From contig CAJFSS010000001.1 of the NCBI GenBank assembly GCA_904419745.1, positions 124,001 to 188,000 on the forward strand: a DNA stretch of 64,000 nt. The letters are read 5' to 3'. Below, piece by piece: positions 8,633 to 15,271 of this stretch. How positions within the stretch are numbered: the first letter of the stretch is position 1; the number at the start of each line of letters is the position of its first letter. Both the position numbers and the translations under genes were made by a program. The DNA comes from Candidatus Pseudoruminococcus merdavium (GTDB lineage Bacteria; Bacillota; Clostridia; Oscillospirales; Ruminococcaceae). Below the pieces are notes generated by a model. It did not search any database and was not told the origin of the DNA. It saw nothing but the letters and a program-made list of their open reading frames with translations.

Positions 8633-9310
8633 TTGGTTTATATCACAGGCAGCATGCACGGTGATATAGAATGCTTCCATGACGGAAGGCTGAAGCACCT
8701 GAAAAAAGGCGATACCCTGATTGCAGTTGGAAATTTCGGCTTTTTGTGGAATGGCGGCAAAAAAGAACAGTCCACGCTCAAATGGATTGGTAAGCGGAAG
8801 TACCAGGTCCTTTTTGTGGAAGGCTGGTATGAGAACTACGATGAACTGGAGCAGCATGAAGTTGTTGACTTTGCCGGTGGAAAAGCCCGGCTGATATCGG
8901 GAAACCTAATGCAGCTGATGCGTGGAAATGTCTATCATATCGAAGGACACAGTATTTTCACATTCGGCGGTGGGGAAAGCCCGGACCGGGAAGATCGCGT
9001 GGAAGCGGGAACCTGGTATGAACATGAGCTTCCCACGGCGGACGAACTCAATTTTGGGTTGGACAATCTGGAAGCGGAACATAATCAGGTTGATTATATT
9101 CTCACCCATGAGGCGCCGTGGAATATCAAACGATTTTTGGACTTGGATGAGAGTGATAAAAATGTCCTTCAGTTTTATTTTGATCAATTGGAGGCACATA
9201 TCCATTACCGGCACTGGTTTTGCTCCAGTTTGATGCGGGACAAGGTGATTCCACCTCAGTATACCTGCATATACCGGCATGTCATCCGTTTAGGGGAAGA
9301 ATTGAAATAG
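8633..9310 (+). CDS. Metallophosphoesterase-fold protein lacking metal ligands
   Basis: A 225-residue protein that aligns by motif spacing with short calcineurin-like phosphoesterases. It has GxxHGD at residues 6-11, GxFGFLW at 33-39, GxxENYD at 64-70, THEAP at 158-162 and DKVIPP at 203-208. Nearly every metal ligand is replaced. The Asp of GD-x-H is S7, the Asp of GDFG is N34, the Asn-His of GNHE is W65-Y66, and the two His of the C-terminal GHxH are S199 and M201. Only H9 and H159 remain. By family knowledge this should abolish dinuclear-metal catalysis, so a binding or regulatory role is more likely. The fold is intact and the frame unbroken, arguing against decay. The TTG start at 8633 has AGGGGG seven bases upstream. 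It follows metY by 35 bases. Confidence 0.8.
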   Translation: MVYITGSMHGDIECFHDGRLKHLKKGDTLIAVGNFGFLWNGGKKEQSTLKWIGKRKYQVLFVEGWYENYDELEQHEVVDFAGGKARLISGNLMQLMRGNVYHIEGHSIFTFGGGESPDREDRVEAGTWYEHELPTADELNFGLDNLEAEHNQVDYILTHEAPWNIKRFLDLDESDKNVLQFYFDQLEAHIHYRHWFCSSLMRDKVIPPQYTCIYRHVIRLGEELK

Positions 9311-9366
9311 GGCAAATGCAGCCCTGTATATTCTGGGTATCTTGATATTGTTTTATAAAAATGAGA

Positions 9367-9404
9367 AAACCCCCTGGGAATGGAATTCCATTCCCAGGGG
9401 GTTT
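9367..9404. terminator. Perfect 38-base palindrome after the phosphoesterase-like gene
   Basis: The 38 bases from 9367 to 9404 form one uninterrupted palindrome centred on AATT (9384-9387), with arms AAACCCCCTGGGAATGG and its complement. Forward transcription would meet only TTTCC after the stem. It probably terminates the upstream gene, but the U tract is poor on both strands. Confidence 0.6.
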
Positions 9405-9646
9405 CCTCTTCCCCCCACGTCATGCAGAAGTGAGTCCCAAATGGTTTTGTAACATGTTCACCTAATTTTCATTTTAAAACAAGCTTTTATTATTGACTTA
9501 AAGTTTAGTTTAAGTTTTAAAATGAGGTCCAAAAGGAGGGACTGCATGGATCAGTGATACAGAGAACCCTTGAATATGTTTTTTAGAATGGTCCGCATTT
9601 ATCCCAAAGGAAGTTTTTGAATTGCAAACACAAATCATCTCTGGAT
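9405..9646. other. Intergenic region with nested inverted repeats and a start-stop mini-ORF
   Basis: An 11-base inverted repeat (CATTTTAAAAC 9470-9480; GTTTTAAAATG 9514-9524) encloses TTGACT (9493-9498). A second repeat, ACTTAAA/TTTAAGT, lies at 9496-9515. AAAAGGAGGG (9531-9540) then precedes ATG GAT CAG TGA (9546-9557), giving a three-codon reading frame. These look like a regulated promoter and leader. No larger gene is visible. Confidence 0.4.
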
Positions 9647-10582
9647 ATGGAAGGAGGAATTTTTATCAAACGGTTTTTCTTTTTGCTGTTGTGTATTGCA
9701 CTGTTATTGAATAGTTGCCAGGCAAATCCAGTTTCTGTACCGAATGAACCAGATCTTTCGTCTGCTGCGGTTTCTACAGAAAATGGGGAAGGTACCGGTA
9801 CACAGGTATGGGAAGAATCCAAAACAGTTGTGGAAACAACCCCTTATATTGACCAGGTGGTGCACCAGACGATTGAAAAAATAACGATGCCGGATATGAG
9901 TGAGTATGAAAAAGCAAAGGCTGCTTTTGATTACCTGATTGAGACCACATACTATGAGGATCCCATTGGCATGGATGTCTGGCGTATTCGGGATAAGACG
10001 GAAAACCCAACTTATACCTTTTTGGAAAATAGGGCACTGAGCGTCCTGCTTTATGGAAAGGGTTACTGCATGGACTATGCTTCCGCCCTGGTTTTGCTCT
10101 TGCGCGGCATGGGGATGGAAGCAGTATATGTTCCTGGATTGACATATTCAGCAGAAGGGGCTTATGTGGATCATGCTTGGACTATTGCAAAAATCGATGG
10201 CGTCTGGTACCATCTGGACAGCCAGTTGCAAGATGAAATTTCCAGAAATCATTCTATCAGTTATTTGTACTTTATGAAAAGTGACGCTACTATGAGAGCT
10301 TCCCATCGCTGGGGACAAAACTTGATTGATTCTGGTTTGTTAACTGAAGAACAAAATGCGGAAATTGCCAAAGGGTATTTAGCACCGGAATGTCCCCGGG
10401 ATTATCCTACACCGAAAAGAAGAGAATATACTCCTGTTCCAAGTCAGGATTCTGAAGAAATTTTGTCACAGCTTGAACAGGAACGCCGACAGTATGAACA
10501 AGAACATGGCCCACTTGCACCTTTGGAATTGGATTTGACCGTTCCAGTATTCGGTTTTGGGAGTTTTGGTCCTCCCGATTAA
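9647..10582 (+). CDS. Putative lipoprotein with a transglutaminase-like domain
   Basis: About 311 residues. The start is followed by a lipoprotein-type signal (KRFFFLLLCIALLLNSC, with Cys as the probable lipidated residue). Next come a Ser/Thr/Glu-rich linker and a transglutaminase-like core with a readable Cys-His-Asp triad in GKGYCMDYA, VDHAWTI and YHLDSQ. The C terminus is Glu/Gln-rich with a PVFGFGSFGPPD end. Such domains act as cysteine proteases or in cell-envelope protein processing outside the membrane; the substrate is unknown. The start is uncertain. ATG 9647 lacks a good ribosome binding site, and TTG 9617 is an alternative. The best site, AAGGAGG (9651-9657), lies seven bases before an ATC codon at 9665, which would begin exactly at the signal peptide. 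Confidence 0.72.
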   Translation: MEGGIFIKRFFFLLLCIALLLNSCQANPVSVPNEPDLSSAAVSTENGEGTGTQVWEESKTVVETTPYIDQVVHQTIEKITMPDMSEYEKAKAAFDYLIETTYYEDPIGMDVWRIRDKTENPTYTFLENRALSVLLYGKGYCMDYASALVLLLRGMGMEAVYVPGLTYSAEGAYVDHAWTIAKIDGVWYHLDSQLQDEISRNHSISYLYFMKSDATMRASHRWGQNLIDSGLLTEEQNAEIAKGYLAPECPRDYPTPKRREYTPVPSQDSEEILSQLEQERRQYEQEHGPLAPLELDLTVPVFGFGSFGPPD

Positions 10583-10618
10583 ACATGAGTGTAAAAAACT
10601 TTTAAAAAATGGCAGTGC

Positions 10619-10643
10619 CCCCGGACATTTTATGTGTCCGGGG
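10619..10643. terminator. Hairpin after the lipoprotein gene
   Basis: CCCCGGACA (10619-10627) pairs with TGTCCGGGG (10635-10643) across a seven-base loop. No proper U tract follows on the forward strand, so efficiency is doubtful. Confidence 0.45.
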
Positions 10644-10760
10644 ACATGGGTTTCCAGGAAAAAAGTTTGGATATTATAAAAAGTAAAGACGAAAAAGAGC
10701 AATCCATATTTTTGTCTAAAGAGGTAGAAGAAAAATTGCAAAATAACACATTTTGTGGGA

Positions 10761-10790
10761 TTGACTAAGAACATATGTTTGATATATAAT
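10761..10790 (+). promoter_or_regulatory. dinB promoter
   Basis: TTGACT at 10761-10766, an 18-base spacer and a perfect TATAAT at 10785-10790, ending 22 bases before the dinB start codon. Confidence 0.75.
10768..10781 (+). promoter_or_regulatory. LexA (SOS) box in the dinB promoter spacer
   Basis: AGAACATATGTTTG fits the Gram-positive LexA/DinR consensus CGAAC-RNRY-GTTYG at all but the first base. It lies between the -35 and -10 elements, where bound LexA would block RNA polymerase. The downstream gene is an SOS polymerase, which supports the call. Confidence 0.75.
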
Positions 10791-10812
10791 GAACTCGGAA
10801 AGGGGAAGAAAT

Positions 10813-12051
10813 ATGGAGCGGACAATTTTACATTGTGATCTCAATAATTTTTATGCATCAGTGGAATGCAGGGATCGTCCGGAATTGTCCCATGTCCCAG
10901 TTGTTGTGGGAGGGGATATGAGGACGCGCCATGGGATTGTCTTGGCCAAAAATGAGATTGCTAAGAGTTATGGAATCCGTACAGCGGAAACCCTATGGCA
11001 GGCTTACCAGAAATGCCGTTCTCTGGTGGTCGTTCCTCCAAGGATGGAAGAATATTTAAAGGTTTCCCGACGGGTGAGGAAAATATATTGTGATTATACG
11101 GATATGGTAGAGCCTTTTGGAATTGATGAGTGCTGGCTGGATGTGACCGGTAGCTTCCGTTTATTTGGAACCGGAAGGCAGATTGCCGATACTATCCGGG
11201 AAAGGGTACGCAGAGAAGAAGGGGTCTGCATTTCTGTAGGAGTCAGTTTTAATAAGATTTTTGCAAAACTTGGCAGCGATTATAAAAAACCAGACGCCGT
11301 AACAGAATTTCCACGTGGCCGAATGGAGGAACAAATTTGGCCTTTGGATGCTGGGGAGATGCTGGGAGTGGGAAAAGCAACACGGGAAAAACTTGGACGT
11401 ATGGGAATCCATACAATTGGGGATATTGCCCATGCAGACCGAACGCTGCTCAAATCCATGCTGGGAAAACTGGGGGATACTCTTCATGAATATGCCTGCG
11501 GGATGGAACATTCCCGCGTTCGATTTGAATATGAACGGATACCGCCAAAATCAGTTGGACATAGTTCTACCTGTCCACAGGATCTGAAATCCGCTGAGGA
11601 AATCCATCGAGTGTTGTTGGCGCTGAGCGAGGAGGTATCCCGGAAACTCCGAAGAGAACATCTCTATGCATTTTCTATTTGTCTGATATTAAAAGATACC
11701 TCTTTGTCCACCATGGAACACCAGTGCCGTTTAGAGGAACCTACACGGGGAGTACGGGAAATGATGCAGGCGGCGGATAGGCTTTTATTCCAATCCTACC
11801 GGTTTGCACGCCCTATTCGAATGGTAGGAATCCGTGCAAGTACTTTGGTACGGGAAGAGGAATATGCGCAGACTTCCCTGTACCTGGATGCGCAGATGAG
11901 AGAGAAAGAGGAGCGGATCGATCGGAAAATTGATGCACTGCGGGAGCGCTTTGGAAAACAAGTCATTCAAAGGGCGAGCTTGCTGAAGGGATGGACTCCC
12001 TCTGTGCGTCCAGAGATAGAAGAATCTCTGCCAGGCAATTTGTATAAATAA
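10813..12051 (+). CDS. dinB: DNA polymerase IV (Y-family translesion polymerase)
   Basis: A 412-residue Y-family polymerase. The palm metal ligands are D9 in HCDLNNFYASVE and D105-E106 in GIDECWLDV. The steric-gate/finger region follows, and helix-hairpin-helix residues occur in MLGVGKATREKLGRMGI. The C-terminal little-finger domain includes QTSLYL, which resembles an internal sliding-clamp-binding motif. It copies past damaged template bases with low fidelity. I chose ATG 10813 rather than the earlier in-frame ATG 10789 because AGGGGAAG lies just before it and 10789 lies inside the -10 region. The LexA box in the promoter indicates DNA-damage induction. Confidence 0.92.
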   Translation: MERTILHCDLNNFYASVECRDRPELSHVPVVVGGDMRTRHGIVLAKNEIAKSYGIRTAETLWQAYQKCRSLVVVPPRMEEYLKVSRRVRKIYCDYTDMVEPFGIDECWLDVTGSFRLFGTGRQIADTIRERVRREEGVCISVGVSFNKIFAKLGSDYKKPDAVTEFPRGRMEEQIWPLDAGEMLGVGKATREKLGRMGIHTIGDIAHADRTLLKSMLGKLGDTLHEYACGMEHSRVRFEYERIPPKSVGHSSTCPQDLKSAEEIHRVLLALSEEVSRKLRREHLYAFSICLILKDTSLSTMEHQCRLEEPTRGVREMMQAADRLLFQSYRFARPIRMVGIRASTLVREEEYAQTSLYLDAQMREKEERIDRKIDALRERFGKQVIQRASLLKGWTPSVRPEIEESLPGNLYK

Positions 12052-12188
12052 CGGCATCACTCACACTGCAGCAATGCAAACTCATGGATGGATGAATTAT
12101 TATTTGTGAATACCTCCTGTTGACAAGAAAAAGTATTTCTTTGCAAAGAAAAGCAAACACTGGAAAAGGCAAAGGATTCGACATGCTC
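12052..12188. other. Spacer after dinB with a 16-base palindrome
   Basis: It contains TTGACA near 12120 and a perfect palindrome TTTCTTTGCAAAGAAA at about 12136-12151. No gene or clear terminator is visible. Confidence 0.35.
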
Positions 12189-12218
12189 TTGACATAACTT
12201 GCATATGCCCATTATAAT
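12189..12218 (+). promoter_or_regulatory. Promoter for the Mrp/NBP35 gene
   Basis: TTGACA at 12189-12194, an 18-base spacer and TATAAT at 12213-12218, about 60 bases ahead of the start codon. Confidence 0.75.
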
Positions 12219-12285
12219 AAACAAGAAAGCCCAAAAATGGGTCCAGGAAAATGAAAAAGTGTTTCTCATAAAGGAGATGGCATCC

Positions 12286-13128
12286 ATGAGTGAAAGTTGT
12301 AACCATGATTGCTCCAATTGTTCTGTCAGTTGCAGTGAACGCCAGAACCCGTCTGATTTTGTGGAAAAGCTCAATGAGCTTAGCCATGTCAATAAGGTTA
12401 TCGGTGTTGTCAGCGGCAAGGGCGGAGTAGGAAAATCCCTAGTTACCTCCCTGATGGCAGTTCTAATGAATCGAAAAGGCTACCATACTGCGGTGCTTGA
12501 TGCAGATATTACCGGTCCATCCATCCCAAAAGTATTTGGGATTCATGAACGTGCAAAGGGCGGCCAATTGGGCGATAAATATGTGATTTATCCGGAAAAA
12601 ACCAAAACAGGAATTGATGTGATGAGCGTCAACCTTTTGCTGGAAAATACTACAGATCCCGTTATTTGGCGTGGCCCCATTATTGCGGGCACGGTCAAAC
12701 AGTTCTGGACGGATGTCCTCTGGGATAATGTGGACTTTATGTTTGTCGATATGCCTCCGGGAACTGGAGATGTCCCATTGACCGTGTTCCAGTCCATCCC
12801 GTTGGATGGTATCATCGTTGTGGCGTCTCCGCAGGATCTGGTTTCCATGATTGTTACAAAAGCGGTCAATATGGCGAAGATGATGAACATTCCCATCCTT
12901 GGCCTTGTGGAGAATATGAGCTATGTCCAGTGCCCGGACTGCGGGAAAAAGATCAGCCTGTTCGGAGAAGGACATCTGGATGAAGTTGCAAAGGAACATG
13001 GAGTGGAGGTGCTTGGTCGTCTCCCGGTTGATCCAAAACTTGCAAAGGCGTGCGATGCCGGTGCAATTGAGCTGTTTGAAGGAGATTGGCTGGACAGCGC
13101 TGCTGATAAAATTGAACAGATGAAGTGA
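12286..13128 (+). CDS. Mrp/NBP35 family ATP-binding Fe-S carrier protein
   Basis: A 280-residue ParA-superfamily ATPase. It has the deviant Walker A GVVSGKGGVGKS, a switch region FVDMPPGTGD, and a C-terminal CPDC pair expected to hold a [4Fe-4S] cluster at the dimer interface. The N terminus carries four closely spaced cysteines (C5, C9, C12, C16), resembling the N-terminal cluster motif of eukaryotic Nbp35 and present in many clostridial members. It probably assembles or transfers Fe-S clusters in the cytoplasm. I chose ATG 12286, with AAGGAG upstream; the frame is open further upstream but is preceded there by the promoter. It appears monocistronic, ending at its own terminator. Confidence 0.88.
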   Translation: MSESCNHDCSNCSVSCSERQNPSDFVEKLNELSHVNKVIGVVSGKGGVGKSLVTSLMAVLMNRKGYHTAVLDADITGPSIPKVFGIHERAKGGQLGDKYVIYPEKTKTGIDVMSVNLLLENTTDPVIWRGPIIAGTVKQFWTDVLWDNVDFMFVDMPPGTGDVPLTVFQSIPLDGIIVVASPQDLVSMIVTKAVNMAKMMNIPILGLVENMSYVQCPDCGKKISLFGEGHLDEVAKEHGVEVLGRLPVDPKLAKACDAGAIELFEGDWLDSAADKIEQMK

Positions 13129-13132
13129 TTAG

Positions 13133-13164
13133 AATCCCTCCCATAATCTCGGGAGGGATTTTAT
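13133..13164 (+). terminator. Terminator of the Mrp/NBP35 gene
   Basis: AATCCCTCCC and GGGAGGGATT flank an eight-base loop and are followed by TTAT. Confidence 0.85.
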
Positions 13165-13243
13165 ATTGTTTACAGACTGGCAGAAATACCGATGTGATTT
13201 GACAAATCCATCTCGAATTTACAAAAATTGACAAAAGAATCAA

Positions 13244-13272
13244 TTGACAAACCCTGGTAGCTGTAGTACAAT
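13244..13272 (+). promoter_or_regulatory. Promoter for the sigma factor gene
   Basis: TTGACA at 13244-13249, a 17-base spacer and TACAAT at 13267-13272. A second TTGACA lies about 15 bases upstream. Confidence 0.75.
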
Positions 13273-13336
13273 GCTGACAAGAAGCCGAAAATCAGCAGAG
13301 GAGCCGACGGTATGCCGGCCATATGAGGAGAAGAAC

Positions 13337-13921
13337 ATGCCATATTGCAGTGCGACGGATGAAGAACTTGTGCAGTTGTGGCGCAACGGCTGTGATGAGG
13401 CAGAAGTAGAACTGATCCGTCGGTATCTTCCCAAAATCCGCGCCTATGCGTCCCGGTTCCGTTTTTCTGGCATGGAACGGGACGACCTGGTGCAAGAAGG
13501 GCTGATTGGCTTTATCAAAGCAATTTCTGCTTATCGGGATGAAAATATTTCCGGTTTTTCTGCATTTGCGGGGGTCTGTTTTCGTAACAGCATTAAATCC
13601 GCAGCGGCAAGGGCGTTGGAAGATAAAAACATTCCGCTGAGCAATTATCTGTCACTGAGTGACGATAGTATCGGAAATCTTCCCGATACGTTGCAAAGTT
13701 CCATTTTTGTCGATCCTGAACAAACAGTGATTCGCCGGGAACTCCTGGACGAAGCACTGAGCAAAAACTCCGGTGTACTTTCCGCTTTTGAAAAGCGCAC
13801 GCTCACCCTGTATTTAAGCGGTTGTTCCTATGGCGAGATGGCAAAAAAGCTTGGCTGTTCCCCAAAAAGTGTGGACAATGCCCTGCAACGTGTAAGGCGT
13901 AAACTCAAGGCCGTTTCTTAG
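13337..13921 (+). CDS. Sigma-70 family RNA polymerase sigma factor, Spo0H-like
   Basis: A 194-residue sigma factor. Region 2 is recognisable (RDDLVQEGLIGFIKAISAYRD). Region 4 carries a helix-turn-helix (SYGEMAKKLGCSPKSVDNAL) and the LQRVRRKL end typical of sigma-H. The length is close to that of Spo0H. Sigma-H directs early-sporulation and stationary-phase genes, and the window also holds spoVG and bofA homologues. Assignment to true sigH is not certain because canonical sigH is usually near rlmB and secE, which are not seen. I took ATG 13337, with GAGGAG six bases upstream, instead of the longer frame that begins inside the promoter. Confidence 0.8.
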   Translation: MPYCSATDEELVQLWRNGCDEAEVELIRRYLPKIRAYASRFRFSGMERDDLVQEGLIGFIKAISAYRDENISGFSAFAGVCFRNSIKSAAARALEDKNIPLSNYLSLSDDSIGNLPDTLQSSIFVDPEQTVIRRELLDEALSKNSGVLSAFEKRTLTLYLSGCSYGEMAKKLGCSPKSVDNALQRVRRKLKAVS

Positions 13922-13949
13922 CATTGGCGGCTGACAGACTTTTCCCACA

Positions 13950-13965
13950 AACCGGACGGCCGGTT
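13950..13965 (+). other. Small GC hairpin
   Basis: AACCGG (13950-13955) and CCGGTT (13960-13965) flank the loop ACGG. No U tract follows, so it may cap or insulate the tRNA-like element just downstream rather than terminate. Confidence 0.4.
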
Positions 13966-13972
13966 ATCATAT

Positions 13973-14049
13973 GCCCTCGGTAGCTTAAAGACAGAGCGTT
14001 GATCCAAAAAGCATCAAAGGTGTCGGTTTAATTCCGTCCATGGGCGCAA
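13973..14049 (+). other. tRNA-like element, degenerate
   Basis: These 77 bases can be folded as a tRNA. The acceptor GCCCTCG (13973-13979) pairs with CATGGGC (14039-14045) at five of seven positions. The D stem is GCTT/GAGC (13983-13986, 13994-13997). The anticodon stem is TTGAT/ATCAA (13999-14003, 14013-14017). The T stem is GTCGG/CCGTC (14022-14026, 14034-14038) with one mismatch. Against a working tRNA, the anticodon loop has nine bases (CCAAAAAGC), the D loop lacks GG, the T loop is TTTAATT without C56, and the 3' end is CAA. It may be a pseudo-tRNA or a tRNA-mimic leader of the zinc-ribbon gene 23 bases downstream. Confidence 0.4.
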
Positions 14050-14072
14050 ATTTTCAAAGCGAGGTATGAAAC

Positions 14073-14354
14073 ATGTTCCAGGACAAAACATTAGTATGCA
14101 AAGAATGCGGAGCCGAATTCGTCTTCACAGCGGGCGAGCAGGAATTCTATGAATCCAAGGGTTTCGTCAATGAGCCGCAGAGATGTAAGGCGTGCCGTGA
14201 CGCCCGTAAGAATGCTTCCAGACCGGAAAGAGAGATGTTTACCGCTGTCTGCGCAAGCTGTGGAAAAGAAGCAAAGGTTCCTTTTAAGCCGCGTGAGGAT
14301 CGCCCGGTTTACTGCAGTGAATGTTTTGCAAAGATGAAAGAAGAAAATAATTAG
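14073..14354 (+). CDS. Small zinc-ribbon protein
   Basis: A 93-residue protein with two four-cysteine units: CKECG with CKACRD in the first half (with an FVFTAGEQEFYESKGF segment between), and CASCGK with CSECF in the second. This matches the probable zinc-ribbon family (zf-trcl) followed by a CxxC-type ribbon. The function is unknown; nucleic-acid or protein binding is the usual guess. The start ATG 14073 has GCGAGGT upstream. Its leader contains the tRNA-like element and a strong terminator follows. No enzymatic motif is seen. Confidence 0.8.
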   Translation: MFQDKTLVCKECGAEFVFTAGEQEFYESKGFVNEPQRCKACRDARKNASRPEREMFTAVCASCGKEAKVPFKPREDRPVYCSECFAKMKEENN

Positions 14355-14366
14355 TCTTGTTTTATC

Positions 14367-14396
14367 AAAGAGGACAGCTCAGGCTGTCCTCTTTTT
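14367..14396 (+). terminator. Terminator of the zinc-ribbon gene
   Basis: AAAGAGGACAGC pairs with GCTGTCCTCTTT around TCAG, followed by a T run. Confidence 0.9.
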
Positions 14397-14481
14397 ATGG
14401 ACAGGCAGGAATGTTAGGTAAATTTTGGACCAGCACATAAAATATACAGCGCCACTCCAGGATTTCTGGCACAAATGTATA

Positions 14482-14510
14482 TTGAAATTGTATAAGTTAA
14501 TCCTTATAAT
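14482..14510 (+). promoter_or_regulatory. Promoter for the DUF1858 gene
   Basis: TTGAAA at 14482-14487, a 17-base spacer and TATAAT at 14505-14510. Confidence 0.7.
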
Positions 14511-14578
14511 AGAAACTATCAAAGTGGACAAAGCCGGGATAGTTTGCCCGGCGGCAAATAAAAGGAGGAACTCTTTTC

Positions 14579-14800
14579 ATGGCTAACAGAGTAACAAAAG
14601 ATACTTTAATTGGTGAAGTTCTTGATATGGATATGCAGACTGCGGCTTATTTCCTGGAAATGGGGATGCATTGCCTTGGCTGCCCGGCTTCCAGAGGGGA
14701 AACTTTGGAACAGGCCTGCATGGTCCATGGCGTCAACTGTGACGAGCTTGTCAACGAAATCAACAAATACTTTGCAGCAAGCGAAGTTATCAAGAAATAG
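14579..14800 (+). CDS. DUF1858 domain protein (hybrid-cluster-associated redox disulfide type)
   Basis: A 73-residue protein matching the DUF1858 family. The N-terminal KDTLIGEVLDMDMQTAAYF is followed by MGMHCLGCPASRGE with its CxxC pair, then LEQACMVHGVN. The family is often fused to or encoded near hybrid-cluster proteins and is thought to act through a reversible disulfide. Nothing adjacent identifies a partner here. The start ATG 14579 has AAAGGAGG upstream. It is flanked by its own promoter and terminator, so it is a single-gene unit. Confidence 0.85.
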   Translation: MANRVTKDTLIGEVLDMDMQTAAYFLEMGMHCLGCPASRGETLEQACMVHGVNCDELVNEINKYFAASEVIKK

Positions 14801-14810
14801 CCTGTTTTTT

Positions 14811-14842
14811 AAAAGCGCCGCATCAATCTGCGGCGCTTTTTT
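14811..14842 (+). terminator. Terminator of the DUF1858 gene
   Basis: AAAAGCGCCGCA pairs with TGCGGCGCTTTT around a six-base loop, followed by more T residues. Confidence 0.93.
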
Positions 14843-15139
14843 GTCTTGTAGTTACCAGAAGAGATAGGGAATGTGGTATATAGGAGCACAATCCGAGTTG
14901 AAACAAAATATCTCCTTGTTTCGTGGTTTACTCTAGAAGATTTTTTGCAAATATACACGAATTTCCAGAGTAGTAATGAAGTGTGAAAATGGAAAGATAT
15001 TCATCTATTCATAGTACTGCAGCTGTTATCCATGCTGTATGGTAACTATGTTTTCAAAAGTTGCTAAAATCTGTCATGGCGTTCTGGTATTTGCTATTTT
15101 AAAACGAAACGGTGAGCATTATCTTACATCTCGTTGTGT
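14843..15139. other. Gene-free region
   Basis: No credible reading frame is present. I see two small inverted repeats, GAAACAA/TTGTTTC (14900-14922) and TACTCT/AGAGTA (14929-14972). Nothing identifies a known RNA. It could be the downstream flank of the reverse-strand RNA unit. Confidence 0.4.
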
Positions 15140-15173
15140 AAAAAAACACCGAACCGGAATTTCCGGTTCGGTG
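15140..15173 (-). terminator. Reverse-strand intrinsic terminator
   Basis: A 13-bp perfect GC-rich stem with a one-base nominal loop. Seven consecutive T residues on the reverse strand (the A run at 15140-15146) give it clear polarity. Confidence 0.85.
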
Positions 15174-15254
15174 CGGACATTACAAAAACCTGGCAAACGC
15201 AGCCAAACATCGAATAAAAGGTTCGTAATGTCAAGCATAGTATCGCCTTTTTGT
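15140..15254 (-). ncRNA. Candidate structured small RNA (reverse strand)
   Basis: On the reverse strand a TATAAT (15261-15266) is followed by about 115 bases ending in a textbook terminator. The body folds into one stem. GACATTAC and GTAATGTC (15225-15232 with 15176-15183) enclose AACCT/AGGTT and an inner GGC/GCC. The terminator is a 13-bp hairpin, CACCGAACCGGAA with its complement (about 15147-15173), then seven T residues. A 39-codon frame (15119-15238) exists but reads through the terminator, so coding is unlikely. I recognise no Rfam family. Function and 5' end are inferred. Confidence 0.5.
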
Positions 15255-15271
15255 AGGGAAATTATACGCAC

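Noticed and set aside
13973..14049. Calling this a functional tRNA
   Set aside because: The nine-base anticodon loop, missing D-loop GG, missing T-loop C56 and lack of CCA are incompatible with a normal translating tRNA.
15119..15238. 39-codon reverse frame inside the small RNA unit
   Set aside because: It continues through the terminator stem and U tract, so most of its 3' end would not be transcribed as mRNA.
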